This document shows, piece after piece, positions 42,536 through 52,304 of a DNA stretch of 64,000 bases. The position numbers were made by a program, and so were the translations under genes. The notes beneath the pieces were generated by a model. The model did not search any database. It was given only the letters and a program-made list of their open reading frames with translations, and was not told the origin of the DNA. Position 1 is the stretch's first letter. Each line of letters begins with the position of its first letter. This DNA comes from G963662675 sp963662675 (lineage in GTDB: Bacteria; Bacteroidota; Bacteroidia; Bacteroidales; Prolixibacteraceae), in the NCBI GenBank assembly GCA_963662675.2, contig CAXXHP010000003.1, positions 1 to 64,000 of the forward strand, written 5' to 3'.

Positions 42536-42720
42536 GATAGTGCCTCCTTTCTTTTGGTCTGTAGGAGGCATAGAGCGACGAGCCCCTTACAGTGAGGTTA
42601 ATGTAATTTTCTTCGTAGGATACGGGTCTTCGTCCATTTGAATATTATTTGCAATTAGCGGCGCAAAATTAGTCGAATTTTTCGTTGTAAAGCTACAATG
42701 TTGTGTTTTTTAGTTTTTGA
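42536..42720 (-). promoter_or_regulatory. corA leader: candidate RBS-sequestering switch
   Basis: In RNA sense, TGCCTCCT (42570-42563) can pair perfectly with AGGAGGCA (42548-42541), which contains the Shine-Dalgarno. The same region, CCTCCTACAG (42568-42559), can instead pair with an upstream CTGTAAGGGG (42592-42583), leaving the site free; 8 Watson-Crick pairs, one wobble and one mismatch. Two exclusive folds suggest a metal-responsive riboswitch or protein-controlled leader. It does not match M-box, yybP-ykoY or NiCo consensus that I remember. Confidence 0.55.
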
Positions 42721-42801
42721 GATAGTTGTAAAGGAGTAATTTCATCTCTTAATAAACAGGAATCCATTCCTTCTTTTTGGGAAGCAACGTTATAAAGCAA
42801 A

Positions 42802-42858
42802 AGACCAGACCATTTTGTCCAAGAGCTTTACGGAAAAAATGGTCTGGTCTATTTTTTT
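42802..42858 (-). terminator. Terminator of the AsmA-like gene
   Basis: 15-bp perfect stem AGACCAGACCATTTT (42802-42816) and AAAATGGTCTGGTCT (42836-42850); T-rich on both sides. Serves the minus-strand operon ending at 42884. Confidence 0.85.
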
Positions 42859-42883
42859 GTTATTCTGTAATTCTTTGCGAAGA

Positions 42884-45361
42884 CTAATTAAACAGTTTTT
42901 TCAATTCACTGCCAATTTTCTTAACCGACTTTTCAAGTTCCTCTTTGGTCGATTTTTTAACTTCTTCCTCGATTTGCTTTCTGGCTTTGCTTAAATCCAA
43001 AGAAACTGTAGGGTTGGTGAGCTCTCCTTTTACCAAAACGGAAACGTCAAGCAGTTTTATGTTGTCGGTGCCGGGAAGAAAACCAAGTGCATTTTCGATA
43101 TCACCACTCAGATCCTCTTTGTTTAGTTTGAAATCCATATTCAGACTTAAGGTTTTGTCGACAAGAATATTTCCATAAACGGAAACATCCTGATCAGCTA
43201 TTTTTGTTTCGAAAGGTTTCATTTCTATATTCCCGTTTTGCATGTCAAAATGAGCTGTGAAATCATCCACTTTTACATTTTTCAGTTTTTCTTTTTTGAT
43301 GTAATTCTTTATTTTATCAAAAGTTGGCGAGTCAAGAATTTGCAGGTTTTGAGTATTAAAAAGTCCACTGCCATTCAGCGAAGTGGCGATAATATTCAGG
43401 TGTTCATCAAGCTGTCCCTTAAAATTTATTTGCGATGAAATATTTCCCTGACTGCGGCCGGCAATTGGCATATAACGTTGCATCGTGCCAAAGGTTTGGT
43501 AAGCGGCAGGTATTTCGAAGGACTGGATGTCCATGTTGAAATCAAACAGAGGCTTATTTTCTTTATTGCTTTTGTAAGATCCGTTAACGGTGAGCTGTCC
43601 GTTTAGCATATTCATGTTAAGCTGCTTCATTTCCAGCATCTGATCTTTTATTTGAATCATTCCAACTATATTCCTGATATCCATTCCATCAAAACTTGCC
43701 CGACTAATTTGTGAGCGGAAAATCATATCTAGGTTAGAGGGCACCTGAAAAGCGACAATGCTGTCATTTGCATTAACTGCTGCAGTATCTGTCTCAGCCA
43801 TCAAGCTTGCCAGCTGGTCAAAATTCATGAAATCAGACTTGAGTGTAAAATCTCCCTTCAGTGTTTTATCTAAGAAGAAGTATGGTAGGTAGTTCGATAA
43901 TTTGCCAGTAAGTTGAAAATCACTTTCTCCGGTTTTGGCTGCAAAAGAAGTCAGGTTAATTTCTGTATTTGTCATTCTTACAGATCCTGAACTGATCTCA
44001 ACAGGACGCGTGATTTGTGGCGTGTTAATAAAGAAATCTTTAAAATTAAATATTCCGGATGAAGAGATCTGAGTGAAATCTTGCTTTTCAACGGCTGACA
44101 TTTTGCCTTTTATTGCCATCTGTCCGTCAATCATTCCTTTCAGTTCAATACTGTCCATTGGGATGACATCTGCCAAACGGGTAAAATTGATTTTTCCACT
44201 GAGTGAGGCATCAAATTCAGGGTCGGTCATTAGATGTGTCAGGTTCATGCTCATGTTTATCGGGTTTTCCCTGATTTGTGCGTGGGCATTGGAAACATTC
44301 ACTTCCAAAAGGTCAAAGTCTCCCTGAGGTTTGACAATTCGGCTGTCTAGCGATATTTTTTCTATTTTTTCCGGCGATCCGGCATATTGAAAAGAAGCAT
44401 CTTTTATATACATGAGAATGTCCATTCCCGGATAATCTTCTTCGTAATACCATCCGGTTACGTTTCCTTCAATGCCAGCCTCTCCGGCTGTTTTTACATC
44501 TTTCAGATAGCTTTGGTAATCTTTGGGGACCATTGCTAGAAGGGTCTCGAAATTGCTTTCTGGTTGTTTGAATTTAAGGTCGAAATACATACTGTCTGAA
44601 GGCATTTCAAAGCGCCCGCTTACATCAAGTGGAAGCTCATTTAAGAATAGTGTTGATTCGCCAAAGGTGAAAATCATTTTGTCATAGTCGGCAGTCAGTT
44701 CGCTTTTCGCTTTCAATACCGTATTAGCAATATATTGCACAGAGTCGTATTCTAAGATAAACTCACCTACTTCACCTTCGAGCTTGAAACGGGTAACTGT
44801 TCCTTCCATCTCTCCGGTTGCATTAATGTTCGAGTTCATTAATTGCACGAGAGTTGTTGATGTCTCGTCGTTATAGGTAAAGTTTAGTCCATTGACTTCA
44901 ATTTCTTGTAAAGAGATAACCATTTCATCACCTGATTCTTCTGCTGTTGTACTTGTTGTTTCATCTGGGAGCATGATGTCCCAGTTGACTTTTCCATTCA
45001 GTTTTGACAGTAAATTGATATTGGCTTGACTAACACGCAGACTGGAAATATTGAGATCTTCACTGTTGAACAAATCCTTTAAAGATAAATCAGTAGCTAC
45101 GGATTCAATATATATTAGGGTGTCATTTTCAAAGCCATCTTTCCCTGTAATTGTAAGTCCTTCAATCTCGGCCTGCACTTTTGGGAAATTTTTAAACAAG
45201 CTAAGGTTGAAGTCGGAGAACTCAACGGTTGCATTTACGTTTTCATTTATGGTGACTTTAACCTTTTCCATCAATTGACTTTTAAATACAACAGGAACAA
45301 TAAAGGCTGTAGCAATCAGAACAATGATGGCACCTACTATAATCAGAGCAATCTTTTTCAT
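42884..45361 (-). CDS. AsmA-family outer-membrane biogenesis-like protein
   Basis: 825-residue protein with one N-terminal membrane helix (IALIIVGAIIVLIATAFIVPVVF) and a large periplasmic part with repeated beta-strand features such as FNLSLFKNFPKVQAEIEGLTI and GELTNPTVSLDL. Family AsmA/TamB-like proteins bridge the two membranes and may carry lipid. The C-terminus (EEEVKKSTKEELEKSVKK) is a charged helix. Its start overlaps cinA (ATGA). Function inferred by family only. Confidence 0.85.
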   Translation of the reverse strand: MKKIALIIVGAIIVLIATAFIVPVVFKSQLMEKVKVTINENVNATVEFSDFNLSLFKNFPKVQAEIEGLTITGKDGFENDTLIYIESVATDLSLKDLFNSEDLNISSLRVSQANINLLSKLNGKVNWDIMLPDETTSTTAEESGDEMVISLQEIEVNGLNFTYNDETSTTLVQLMNSNINATGEMEGTVTRFKLEGEVGEFILEYDSVQYIANTVLKAKSELTADYDKMIFTFGESTLFLNELPLDVSGRFEMPSDSMYFDLKFKQPESNFETLLAMVPKDYQSYLKDVKTAGEAGIEGNVTGWYYEEDYPGMDILMYIKDASFQYAGSPEKIEKISLDSRIVKPQGDFDLLEVNVSNAHAQIRENPINMSMNLTHLMTDPEFDASLSGKINFTRLADVIPMDSIELKGMIDGQMAIKGKMSAVEKQDFTQISSSGIFNFKDFFINTPQITRPVEISSGSVRMTNTEINLTSFAAKTGESDFQLTGKLSNYLPYFFLDKTLKGDFTLKSDFMNFDQLASLMAETDTAAVNANDSIVAFQVPSNLDMIFRSQISRASFDGMDIRNIVGMIQIKDQMLEMKQLNMNMLNGQLTVNGSYKSNKENKPLFDFNMDIQSFEIPAAYQTFGTMQRYMPIAGRSQGNISSQINFKGQLDEHLNIIATSLNGSGLFNTQNLQILDSPTFDKIKNYIKKEKLKNVKVDDFTAHFDMQNGNIEMKPFETKIADQDVSVYGNILVDKTLSLNMDFKLNKEDLSGDIENALGFLPGTDNIKLLDVSVLVKGELTNPTVSLDLSKARKQIEEEVKKSTKEELEKSVKKIGSELKKLFN

Positions 45362-46614
45362 ATTGAATTAGAATTTTCAGTTAAAATAAGTTCTCGTAGC
45401 ATATTAATGGCAGATTGGGAAGATCTAAGAATATTCCGTTCTCTGTTATGAGCAAAGGTATAACGTTTAACGATAACATTCTGTTTTGCTGCAACTGCAA
45501 TCCATACTGTACCCACAGGTTTTTCAGATGTCCCTCCATCAGGGCCGGCAATTCCCGTTGTGGCGATGGCATAGTCACTCTTTAATATTTTTTTTGCCCC
45601 CAATGCCATCTCAGTTGCAACTTCTTCGCTGACTGCGCCATGAAGAGCCAGGGTTTCCGGGTTTACCTCCAGTAGGCTTGTCTTTATTTCATTGGAATAA
45701 GCAACAATTGCTCCTTTAAAATAAGCCGAGCTGCCGGGGTTTGAAGTAAAAATATGGGCAATGTTTCCCCCGGTGCAGCTTTCAGCAACAGCCAGAGTCT
45801 TTCTGTTTTTAGCGAGCATCTTGCCGACTACTCCGGCAAGGGAATCATTTCCATAGCCGAATATGTTTTCTGGAATAATCGTCTTTAACTTTTCAATTTG
45901 GTTGTCAACTTCATTTTTGAGCAGATCAGGATCTACTCCATAGGCACTTAGTCTTAGCCGTATCATTAACTGACTGGGTAAATACGCAAGTTTTATAAAG
46001 GAGGGTAAAGCTTCTTCCCATGTTTCAATTTTTTCAGCTAGCATCGATTCCGGAATGCCATACACCAATACAGTTTGGTGGTGAATGGATTTGGCTTTCC
46101 CATTTGCGTGCAAACGGGGGAGTATCTCCTCGCTCATAATGCCTTCCATCTCAAAAGGAACTCCTGGCATAGATACGAAGATGGTGTCGTTCTTTTCAAA
46201 CCACATTCCCGGTGCAGTTCCGTTGCTGTTGTGCAAAACAGTACACTTTTCGGGAACCAGTGCCTGATCCTTGTTTAGTTGGTTGACTTTTACATTTCTG
46301 CGTGTTAGCATATCAGAAACATGCAGAAGTACCTCCTCATTAATAACTAAATCACATTCAAAATATTCACAAAGTGCTTTTTTTGTGATGTCGTCTTTCG
46401 TTGGTCCTAAACCTCCTGTGATTAGAACTAAATCAGCATTTTTTTCAGCATTGGCAAAGGCCTTCAGTATATGGTCATGATTATCGTGTACTGATATTAT
46501 TTGATGCACTTCTATGCCGTGCAAGTTGAGTTGCTCGCTCATCCATGCCGAATTTGTGTCAACGATTTGTCCAATCAGTATTTCATCTCCAATGGTGATT
46601 ATTTCTGCCTTCAT
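45358..46614 (-). CDS. cinA: CinA-family nicotinamide-nucleotide amidase
   Basis: 418-residue two-domain protein. N-terminal MoCF-like domain (about 1-170: EIITIGDEILIGQIVDTNSAWM; LVLITGGLGPTKDDITKKAL) and C-terminal CinA amidase (about 255-410: AVAESCTGGNIAH, SNPGSSAYFKGAIVAYSN, ATTGIAGPDGGT). Hydrolyses nicotinamide mononucleotide and/or ADP-ribose for NAD recycling. Upstream neighbour of the AsmA-like gene with ATGA overlap. Confidence 0.94.
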   Translation of the reverse strand: MKAEIITIGDEILIGQIVDTNSAWMSEQLNLHGIEVHQIISVHDNHDHILKAFANAEKNADLVLITGGLGPTKDDITKKALCEYFECDLVINEEVLLHVSDMLTRRNVKVNQLNKDQALVPEKCTVLHNSNGTAPGMWFEKNDTIFVSMPGVPFEMEGIMSEEILPRLHANGKAKSIHHQTVLVYGIPESMLAEKIETWEEALPSFIKLAYLPSQLMIRLRLSAYGVDPDLLKNEVDNQIEKLKTIIPENIFGYGNDSLAGVVGKMLAKNRKTLAVAESCTGGNIAHIFTSNPGSSAYFKGAIVAYSNEIKTSLLEVNPETLALHGAVSEEVATEMALGAKKILKSDYAIATTGIAGPDGGTSEKPVGTVWIAVAAKQNVIVKRYTFAHNRERNILRSSQSAINMLRELILTENSNSI

Positions 46615-46690
46615 TGTTATTGTTGAGTTTTGCTTTTCAATTTCTAGGATGGTGAAACGTTTTCACACACACAAACTAACTTTCTATTTC

Positions 46691-47926
46691 TCACTTTCCC
46701 AATTTCTTTAACGCTTCCAGCCGTTGTAAAAGTGTGGGGTGTGAATAATGAAAAAACACATAGGCCGGATGGGGGCGTAAATTACTTAGATTTCTTACCG
46801 AGAGCTTTTTTAGTGCTGAAGCTAGTGGTTCCCCTTCGTAATTATTTGCCGCAAAAGCATCTGCTTCATATTCGTTTTTTCTTGAAAAAATATTCATGCC
46901 CATACCAATGATCATGGAGAGTGGGGAATATAAAATGCCAAAGGCGATTAAGCCGATGTGGAAACTAGGCTGTTCAACTCCTAGTGCTGCCGATAATGCA
47001 GGGCTGTCAATCAGCAATGAAAAAATGAAAAGCATAATTCCTGTTTGAATGATGCCAATAATCAAGCTCCATATAATGTGTTTCTTTTTATAATGGCCAA
47101 TTTCGTGTGCCAATACGGCTACCAGTTCCGGGATTTCCATGTCGTTTATAAGCGTATCGTACAAAACGATGCGTTTTTTTGAGCCTAATCCAGTGAAATA
47201 AGCATTGGCCTTTGTGGAGCGTTTAGATCCATCAATCACAAAAATATTGTCAAGTTTAAAACCAACTTTCGTTGCAAAATTGTTGATTGCCTCTTTCAAT
47301 TCGCCATCCTCAAGGGGTGTTTGTTTGTTAAAAAGGGGAACAATCAGGCTGGAGTAAAACATAGCCATAAACAGCGAAAATCCGCTAACAACCAACCAAA
47401 CATATATCCAAAAAAATGAACCGGTTTTCAGATAAATAAAAATAATAAGGGCAAGCAGGCCTCCACCAATGATTGCACCTAGCAGCCAACCTTTTATTTT
47501 ATCTAATACATAAGTTTTTGCTGTGGTTTTGTTAAACCCATATTTTTCTTCAATTACAAACGTGCTATACAGGTCAAATGGAGTAGTTAGAATATCGGAG
47601 GCGAACATGAGTATTCCAAAGAAAAGCAAAGCGGACCAAATTGGACTTGCTGATATTGAGATCGCCCAGTCGTTTACTAAGGCGAATCCTTGAAGGGAAA
47701 TCATGAACATGATCAGCAAAAAACTGAATGAGCTGGTGAGCATTCCAAAGCGATGGTTGGTTTTTGAATAGGCTTGTTGCTTGCTATATTTTTCTTCATC
47801 GTAAATGCCTTTTACTTCATCAGGCAGTTGGTTGCTCCATCGGGTTGTATTCAGATAATCGAGGTAACGTTCTAGTGCAAAATCGAGAACCAGAATGCCA
47901 ATAATAATCCAGAAAATAGTTGTCAT
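46691..47926 (-). CDS. M48 (Ste24-like) membrane metalloprotease
   Basis: 411-residue zinc protease with several membrane helices. Active site HEIGHYKKKH at about residue 268; the third ligand is probably Glu in NEYEADAFA. The N-terminal region TTPFDLYSTFVIEEKYGFN is a typical Ste24/CAAX-protease feature. Membrane protein quality control or processing is inferred. Precedes cinA by 76 bases on the same strand. Confidence 0.92.
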   Translation of the reverse strand: MTTIFWIIIGILVLDFALERYLDYLNTTRWSNQLPDEVKGIYDEEKYSKQQAYSKTNHRFGMLTSSFSFLLIMFMISLQGFALVNDWAISISASPIWSALLFFGILMFASDILTTPFDLYSTFVIEEKYGFNKTTAKTYVLDKIKGWLLGAIIGGGLLALIIFIYLKTGSFFWIYVWLVVSGFSLFMAMFYSSLIVPLFNKQTPLEDGELKEAINNFATKVGFKLDNIFVIDGSKRSTKANAYFTGLGSKKRIVLYDTLINDMEIPELVAVLAHEIGHYKKKHIIWSLIIGIIQTGIMLFIFSLLIDSPALSAALGVEQPSFHIGLIAFGILYSPLSMIIGMGMNIFSRKNEYEADAFAANNYEGEPLASALKKLSVRNLSNLRPHPAYVFFHYSHPTLLQRLEALKKLGK

Positions 47927-47985
47927 GAAAATGTTTTTAATTGTTATTCAACCTAGTTTGAGGTTAAAGGTTTGTTTTCTATACG

Positions 47986-50901
47986 TTATTTCAAAGCATT
48001 ATACAATACTTCAATTGGGTGCAGTGCTTTTCGTCCGGTGCCTTCTTCAATATGATGGCGGCAGGATGTGCCTGGGGCAGAAATAATTTCTTCGGGTACA
48101 GCTTTGCGTACTACCGGAAATAGAATCAGTTCTCCAATTTGTTGGCTTAGTTCATAATGCTCTTTCTCATAGCCGAATGATCCGGCCATGCCGCAACATC
48201 CGCTTGGTATTTCGGATACAGTATAGTTTGCCGGAATTTCCAATATTTTTTTTGTTGGAGCAGTTGATGCTATCGCTTTTTGTTGACAATGTCCGTGTAG
48301 CCTAATGTGCTTGCTTTCATTCGTGAATAGTTTAGGGTTAATTCGTCCTTTTTCAAACTCCATGGCTATAAATTCATCAAGCATGAAGGTGTTTTTTGCG
48401 AGGGAGATAGCTTTCTCTTTTAACGAACGATCCACCAATTCTGGGTATTCATCTCGAAAAGAAAGAATTGCCGAAGGTTCAATACCTAGCAATGGCGTTT
48501 TTTTGGATATCAAAGGGTGTAGTTGAAGCATGTTTTTGTTCGCAATTTTTTGAGCCGTTTTTACAAGCCCTTTTGATAGGTATGTTCGTCCACTTTCCCT
48601 GTGCTGGGGAATTATCACTTCATAGCCCAGTTTGTTGAGAAGTAATATGGCTTTTATGCCAATGTCACTTTCGTTTTCATTGGTAAATTCATCGGCAAAC
48701 AAGTAAATTTTACCCTTTGGTGTTTTATTTATAGTGATTGGTTTTTTGTACCACTGTCTCAAACTAAGTTTCGATAGTTTGGGGATTTTTCGTTCCGGGG
48801 CAAAACCTACGGCCTTTTTAAAGGTTGAGGTCTCTGTGATCCAGTTGGTAAGTGGTTTTACAACCCTTCCAATTTTATTGAGTTGTGGTAAATATGCAAT
48901 CAGGCGCGTGCGGAAAGGAATTCCATGAATTTCGTAGTAGTGTTGTAGAAACTCTGCTTTTATCTTTGTCATATCAACATTCGCGGGGCATTCCGACTTA
49001 CATGCCTTGCATGAAATGCATAAATCAAGTATTTCGTATATCTCTTGGTGGTCAAATGGATTTTCTTTTGATGAGCGAGTCAAGAATTCACGCAGAACAT
49101 TTGCTCTGGCACGGGTGGTTTTATCCTCATCCTTTGTTGCCATAAACGTAGGGCACATGGTGCCGCCAATGGCGGAGCTTTTCCGACAATCGGCTGATCC
49201 ATTACACATTTCAATGGCACGCATAAATCCTTCCTGTCCTGAGAAATCAAATGTCGTTTTGAATTCGGGACTTTTGCCTATTAAAAACCGAAGGTTGTCT
49301 GTAATTGGGGGTGTGTCAATAATTTTACCCGGATTTAGAATGTTTTTCGGATCCCAGATGTGCTTTAGGTTTTTTATAAGTTGGTAGTTGTGTTCCCCCA
49401 GCATAAAGGGAATAAATTCACCACGCAATCGTCCGTCACCATGCTCACCACTTAGCGAACCTTTGTGCTTTTTTACCAGTGCTGCAATTTCTTGGGCAAT
49501 AGTATGGTAAAGATTTACGTCGGTTTCATCTTTCAAATTTAAAAGTGGGCGTAGATGAATTTCACCTGTGGCAATGTGGGCATATTTCACACAAGTTAAA
49601 TTGTATTTATCTAATACCAGATCCAAATCTTCCATATATACAGACAGGTATTCTGGAGCAATGGCGGTATCCTCAATTACAGTTGTGCTTCGTTTGTCTC
49701 CCGAAATGTTGGACAGCAATCCCAGTCCGGCAGAACGCAGCGCCCATACCCGCTTGATGTTTTCTGTCCCCTGAACCAGAGGGAAATGATATCCTAGTTT
49801 CTCAGCCTTGAAATCTTCTTCTAGTTTGGCTGCAGTTTGCTGCAGCTCTTCTTCCGTTTCACAGGCAAATTCAATCATCAACATTGCTTTGGGATCGCCT
49901 TGAATGAAGAAGCGGTTTTTGCGTTGTTCAATATTGCCCTTTGTGCAGTCCATGATGATGTCGTCCATCAATTCGATAGCGGTGGGCATATGCTTTAATG
50001 CAACGAGGTTTCCTTTGTAGGCTTCCTGTAAGCTGTTAAAATGAGCACAAACTAATCCTTTGTATTTGGGTGGAAGTGGAATTAAGTTGAGCTTTAGTTT
50101 GGTGGAGAATGCCAATGTGCCTTCACTCCCGGCCAATAGTTTGCATACGTTGATTTTTTCGCCATTTCCAGAAAATGGATCTGTTTCCAACAGTGCATCT
50201 ATGGCATAACCATTATTTCTGCGTTTTACTTTAGGGTCTGGAAATCCTTCTCTTATTTGCTTTTGGTTATCCGGGTTGGAAAGTGTTTCATTTATATTTT
50301 TGTATATTTTTGTTTCTAAAGAATCTGGATTTCCGTTGCATTTAAGTCGGAATTCTTCTGTTGATAATTCTCTAAACGTGATTTCGGAGCCATCAGCCAT
50401 GATGCATTCCATCTCAAGGATATGGTCGCGGGCACTACCGTAGACCAAAGAATGCAGACCGCAAGAATTATTGCCAACCATCCCTCCTATGCAGCAGCGG
50501 TTGGCGGTGGAAGTTTCCGGTCCGTATTGCAATCTATGTGGTGCAAGAAATTGATTTAATTCAGAAAGATTGACTCCGGGTTCAATAATTACCCACTTTT
50601 CGGTTGGATTATAGTCGAGTATCTTATTCATGTATTTCGAGATGTCGACTACTATTCCAGAGCCAACAACCTGTCCTGCAAGAGATGTTCCGGCAGCTCG
50701 GGGAATGATCGAAGACTTTTGCATGCAAGCAAGCGCTATGATCTGGCGTATATCCTCTTTTGTTTTTGGTTTACAAACGGCCTGAGGGATCTCCCGATAA
50801 GAGGAGGCATCAGTAGCATAAATTATACGCTGCACATTATTGGTGTAGACATCGCCTTTAATTTTTGTTTTTAAACTGTAAAATGGATCGCTTTCTTTCA
50901 T
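47986..50901 (-). CDS. FAD/Fe-S oxidoreductase (D-lactate dehydrogenase type)
   Basis: 971-residue fusion. N-terminal FAD-binding_4 domain (PRAAGTSLAGQVVGSGIVVDIS; GPETSTANRCCIGGMVGNNSCG) and FAD-oxidase C-domain, then a ferredoxin part with CISCKACKSECPANVDMTK near residue 640 and a CCG-type C-terminal domain (HGHCQQKA; SGCCGMAGSFGYEKEHYELS). This is the layout of Dld/GlcD-GlcF fusions that oxidise D-lactate or D-2-hydroxy acids. Same strand as the M48 gene after 59 bases. Exact substrate not proven. Confidence 0.92.
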   Translation of the reverse strand: MKESDPFYSLKTKIKGDVYTNNVQRIIYATDASSYREIPQAVCKPKTKEDIRQIIALACMQKSSIIPRAAGTSLAGQVVGSGIVVDISKYMNKILDYNPTEKWVIIEPGVNLSELNQFLAPHRLQYGPETSTANRCCIGGMVGNNSCGLHSLVYGSARDHILEMECIMADGSEITFRELSTEEFRLKCNGNPDSLETKIYKNINETLSNPDNQKQIREGFPDPKVKRRNNGYAIDALLETDPFSGNGEKINVCKLLAGSEGTLAFSTKLKLNLIPLPPKYKGLVCAHFNSLQEAYKGNLVALKHMPTAIELMDDIIMDCTKGNIEQRKNRFFIQGDPKAMLMIEFACETEEELQQTAAKLEEDFKAEKLGYHFPLVQGTENIKRVWALRSAGLGLLSNISGDKRSTTVIEDTAIAPEYLSVYMEDLDLVLDKYNLTCVKYAHIATGEIHLRPLLNLKDETDVNLYHTIAQEIAALVKKHKGSLSGEHGDGRLRGEFIPFMLGEHNYQLIKNLKHIWDPKNILNPGKIIDTPPITDNLRFLIGKSPEFKTTFDFSGQEGFMRAIEMCNGSADCRKSSAIGGTMCPTFMATKDEDKTTRARANVLREFLTRSSKENPFDHQEIYEILDLCISCKACKSECPANVDMTKIKAEFLQHYYEIHGIPFRTRLIAYLPQLNKIGRVVKPLTNWITETSTFKKAVGFAPERKIPKLSKLSLRQWYKKPITINKTPKGKIYLFADEFTNENESDIGIKAILLLNKLGYEVIIPQHRESGRTYLSKGLVKTAQKIANKNMLQLHPLISKKTPLLGIEPSAILSFRDEYPELVDRSLKEKAISLAKNTFMLDEFIAMEFEKGRINPKLFTNESKHIRLHGHCQQKAIASTAPTKKILEIPANYTVSEIPSGCCGMAGSFGYEKEHYELSQQIGELILFPVVRKAVPEEIISAPGTSCRHHIEEGTGRKALHPIEVLYNALK

Positions 50902-51287
50902 GGGTTAAAGGTTGAGGGTCGTAAAAACAAAAATATCAAATTAATTGATGGGGTGAAAAGCTACTGTGAAAAGGCATGGCACATTTTTAATGTATATTCT
51001 GTTTGTGAGATTAGCGATTCTGTAATTCCCTTAATGCTAGTGAGTATCCTGCTAAAAACCATTTTTTGCAGACTTTTTTCAATCTTAATTTTATACAGAT
51101 TAATGAATAAAAAGTCAAAAACAGGAATGTGCACATTATATTTTAGCTATTTTTGCACTTAGAATATTTTATTCAAAAGTTAAAATTATTTAACCTTTCA
51201 GATGTGACCAACAAGTACATAATTCTCTTTTTTGTGAAAAAAAGTATGAGTTGGTCTCATGTGGCAATTGAAAATTAGTATAAACAA
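50902..51287. other. Divergent intergenic region before the fermentation cluster
   Basis: 386 bases between divergent genes, so promoters for both are expected here. TATTTTTG at 51148-51155 fits TAnnTTTG but lacks a spaced TTG. A short palindrome ATGAG-TTGGT-CTCAT lies near 51246-51260, 30 bases before pta. No gene seen. Confidence 0.4.
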
Positions 51288-52292
51288 ATGAAATTACTTG
51301 AACGTGTAATTAAAAATGCGCAAGATCTTCAAAAACGCATTGTACTACCAGAAGGAAGTGAACCTAGGACACTCCGAGCCACCGAAATTATTCTTAAAGA
51401 AAATATTGCCCGGATCATTTTATTGGGGAATCCGGTAGAAATCATGAAGTCAGCCGAGGAATGTGGTGTAAACATCAATGGTGCTGTATTGATTGACCCC
51501 AAGACTGATAGCCGTCGTTCTGCATATGCTGATAAGATGGTTGAAATCAGAAAATCAAAAGGACTAACGAAGGAGAAGGCAATGGAGATGTTGGATGATC
51601 CTTTGGTTTTTGCGCCTTTGATGATAAAGTGTGGTGACGCGGATGGCGAGATTGCCGGTGCTATTAATGCAACTGGTGATGTGTTAAGGCCTGCTTTCCA
51701 GTTTGTGAAAACTTTACCGGGAGTTAGTGTTGTTTCTGGTGCTTTTTTGATGTTTGTTAATGATCCGCATTTTGGTCATGACGGGATGTTGGTTTTTGCC
51801 GATTGTGCCGTAATGCCAGATCCAGATGAAAGGCAACTGGCAGAGATCGCAGTCACAACTGCAAAAACTGCAAAAGCAATTGCTGGGATGGAGCCACGAG
51901 TTGCCATGTTGAGTTTTTCAACGAAGGGCAGTGCTCAGCATGAACGTGTTGATAAAGTGGTAAATGCATTGAGAATAGCCAAAGAGCTTGATCCTGAAAT
52001 GAAGATTGATGGTGAATTGCAGCTTGATGCAGCACTTATGCCTGACGTGGCAAAATTAAAGGCTCCGGAGAGTGAAGTTGCCGGACGTGCTAATGTGTTG
52101 GTATTCCCTAGTTTAGAAGCCGCAAATATTGGATACAAGTTAGTGCAACGTTTAGGCGGAGCTGAGGCTATTGGTCCTGTTTTACAAGGTATGGCTGCTC
52201 CAATTAATGACTTGTCGAGGGGATGCTCGGTCAGCGATATTGTAAATATGGTTGCTGTTACTTCTAATCAGGCAGCTGCAATTTTTGAATAA
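51288..52292 (+). CDS. pta: Phosphate acetyltransferase
   Basis: Makes acetyl phosphate from acetyl-CoA. 334-residue short-form Pta with the PTA_PTB domain throughout: start RIVLPEGSEPRTLRA, DGEIAGAINATGDVLRPAFQ, MLSFSTKGSAQHERV, DGELQLDAAL and NVLVFPSLEAANIGYKLVQRL are diagnostic. Opens a fermentation operon with a dehydrogenase and ackA, closely spaced. Acetate and ATP formation, by context. Confidence 0.95.
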   Translation: MKLLERVIKNAQDLQKRIVLPEGSEPRTLRATEIILKENIARIILLGNPVEIMKSAEECGVNINGAVLIDPKTDSRRSAYADKMVEIRKSKGLTKEKAMEMLDDPLVFAPLMIKCGDADGEIAGAINATGDVLRPAFQFVKTLPGVSVVSGAFLMFVNDPHFGHDGMLVFADCAVMPDPDERQLAEIAVTTAKTAKAIAGMEPRVAMLSFSTKGSAQHERVDKVVNALRIAKELDPEMKIDGELQLDAALMPDVAKLKAPESEVAGRANVLVFPSLEAANIGYKLVQRLGGAEAIGPVLQGMAAPINDLSRGCSVSDIVNMVAVTSNQAAAIFE

Positions 52293-52304
52293 AAGAATAT
52301 AGAT

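Noticed and set aside
42536..42720. Known Mg2+ (M-box) or Mn2+ (yybP-ykoY) riboswitch
   Set aside because: None of the conserved core sequences I remember are present; only the pairing with the ribosome-binding site is supported.
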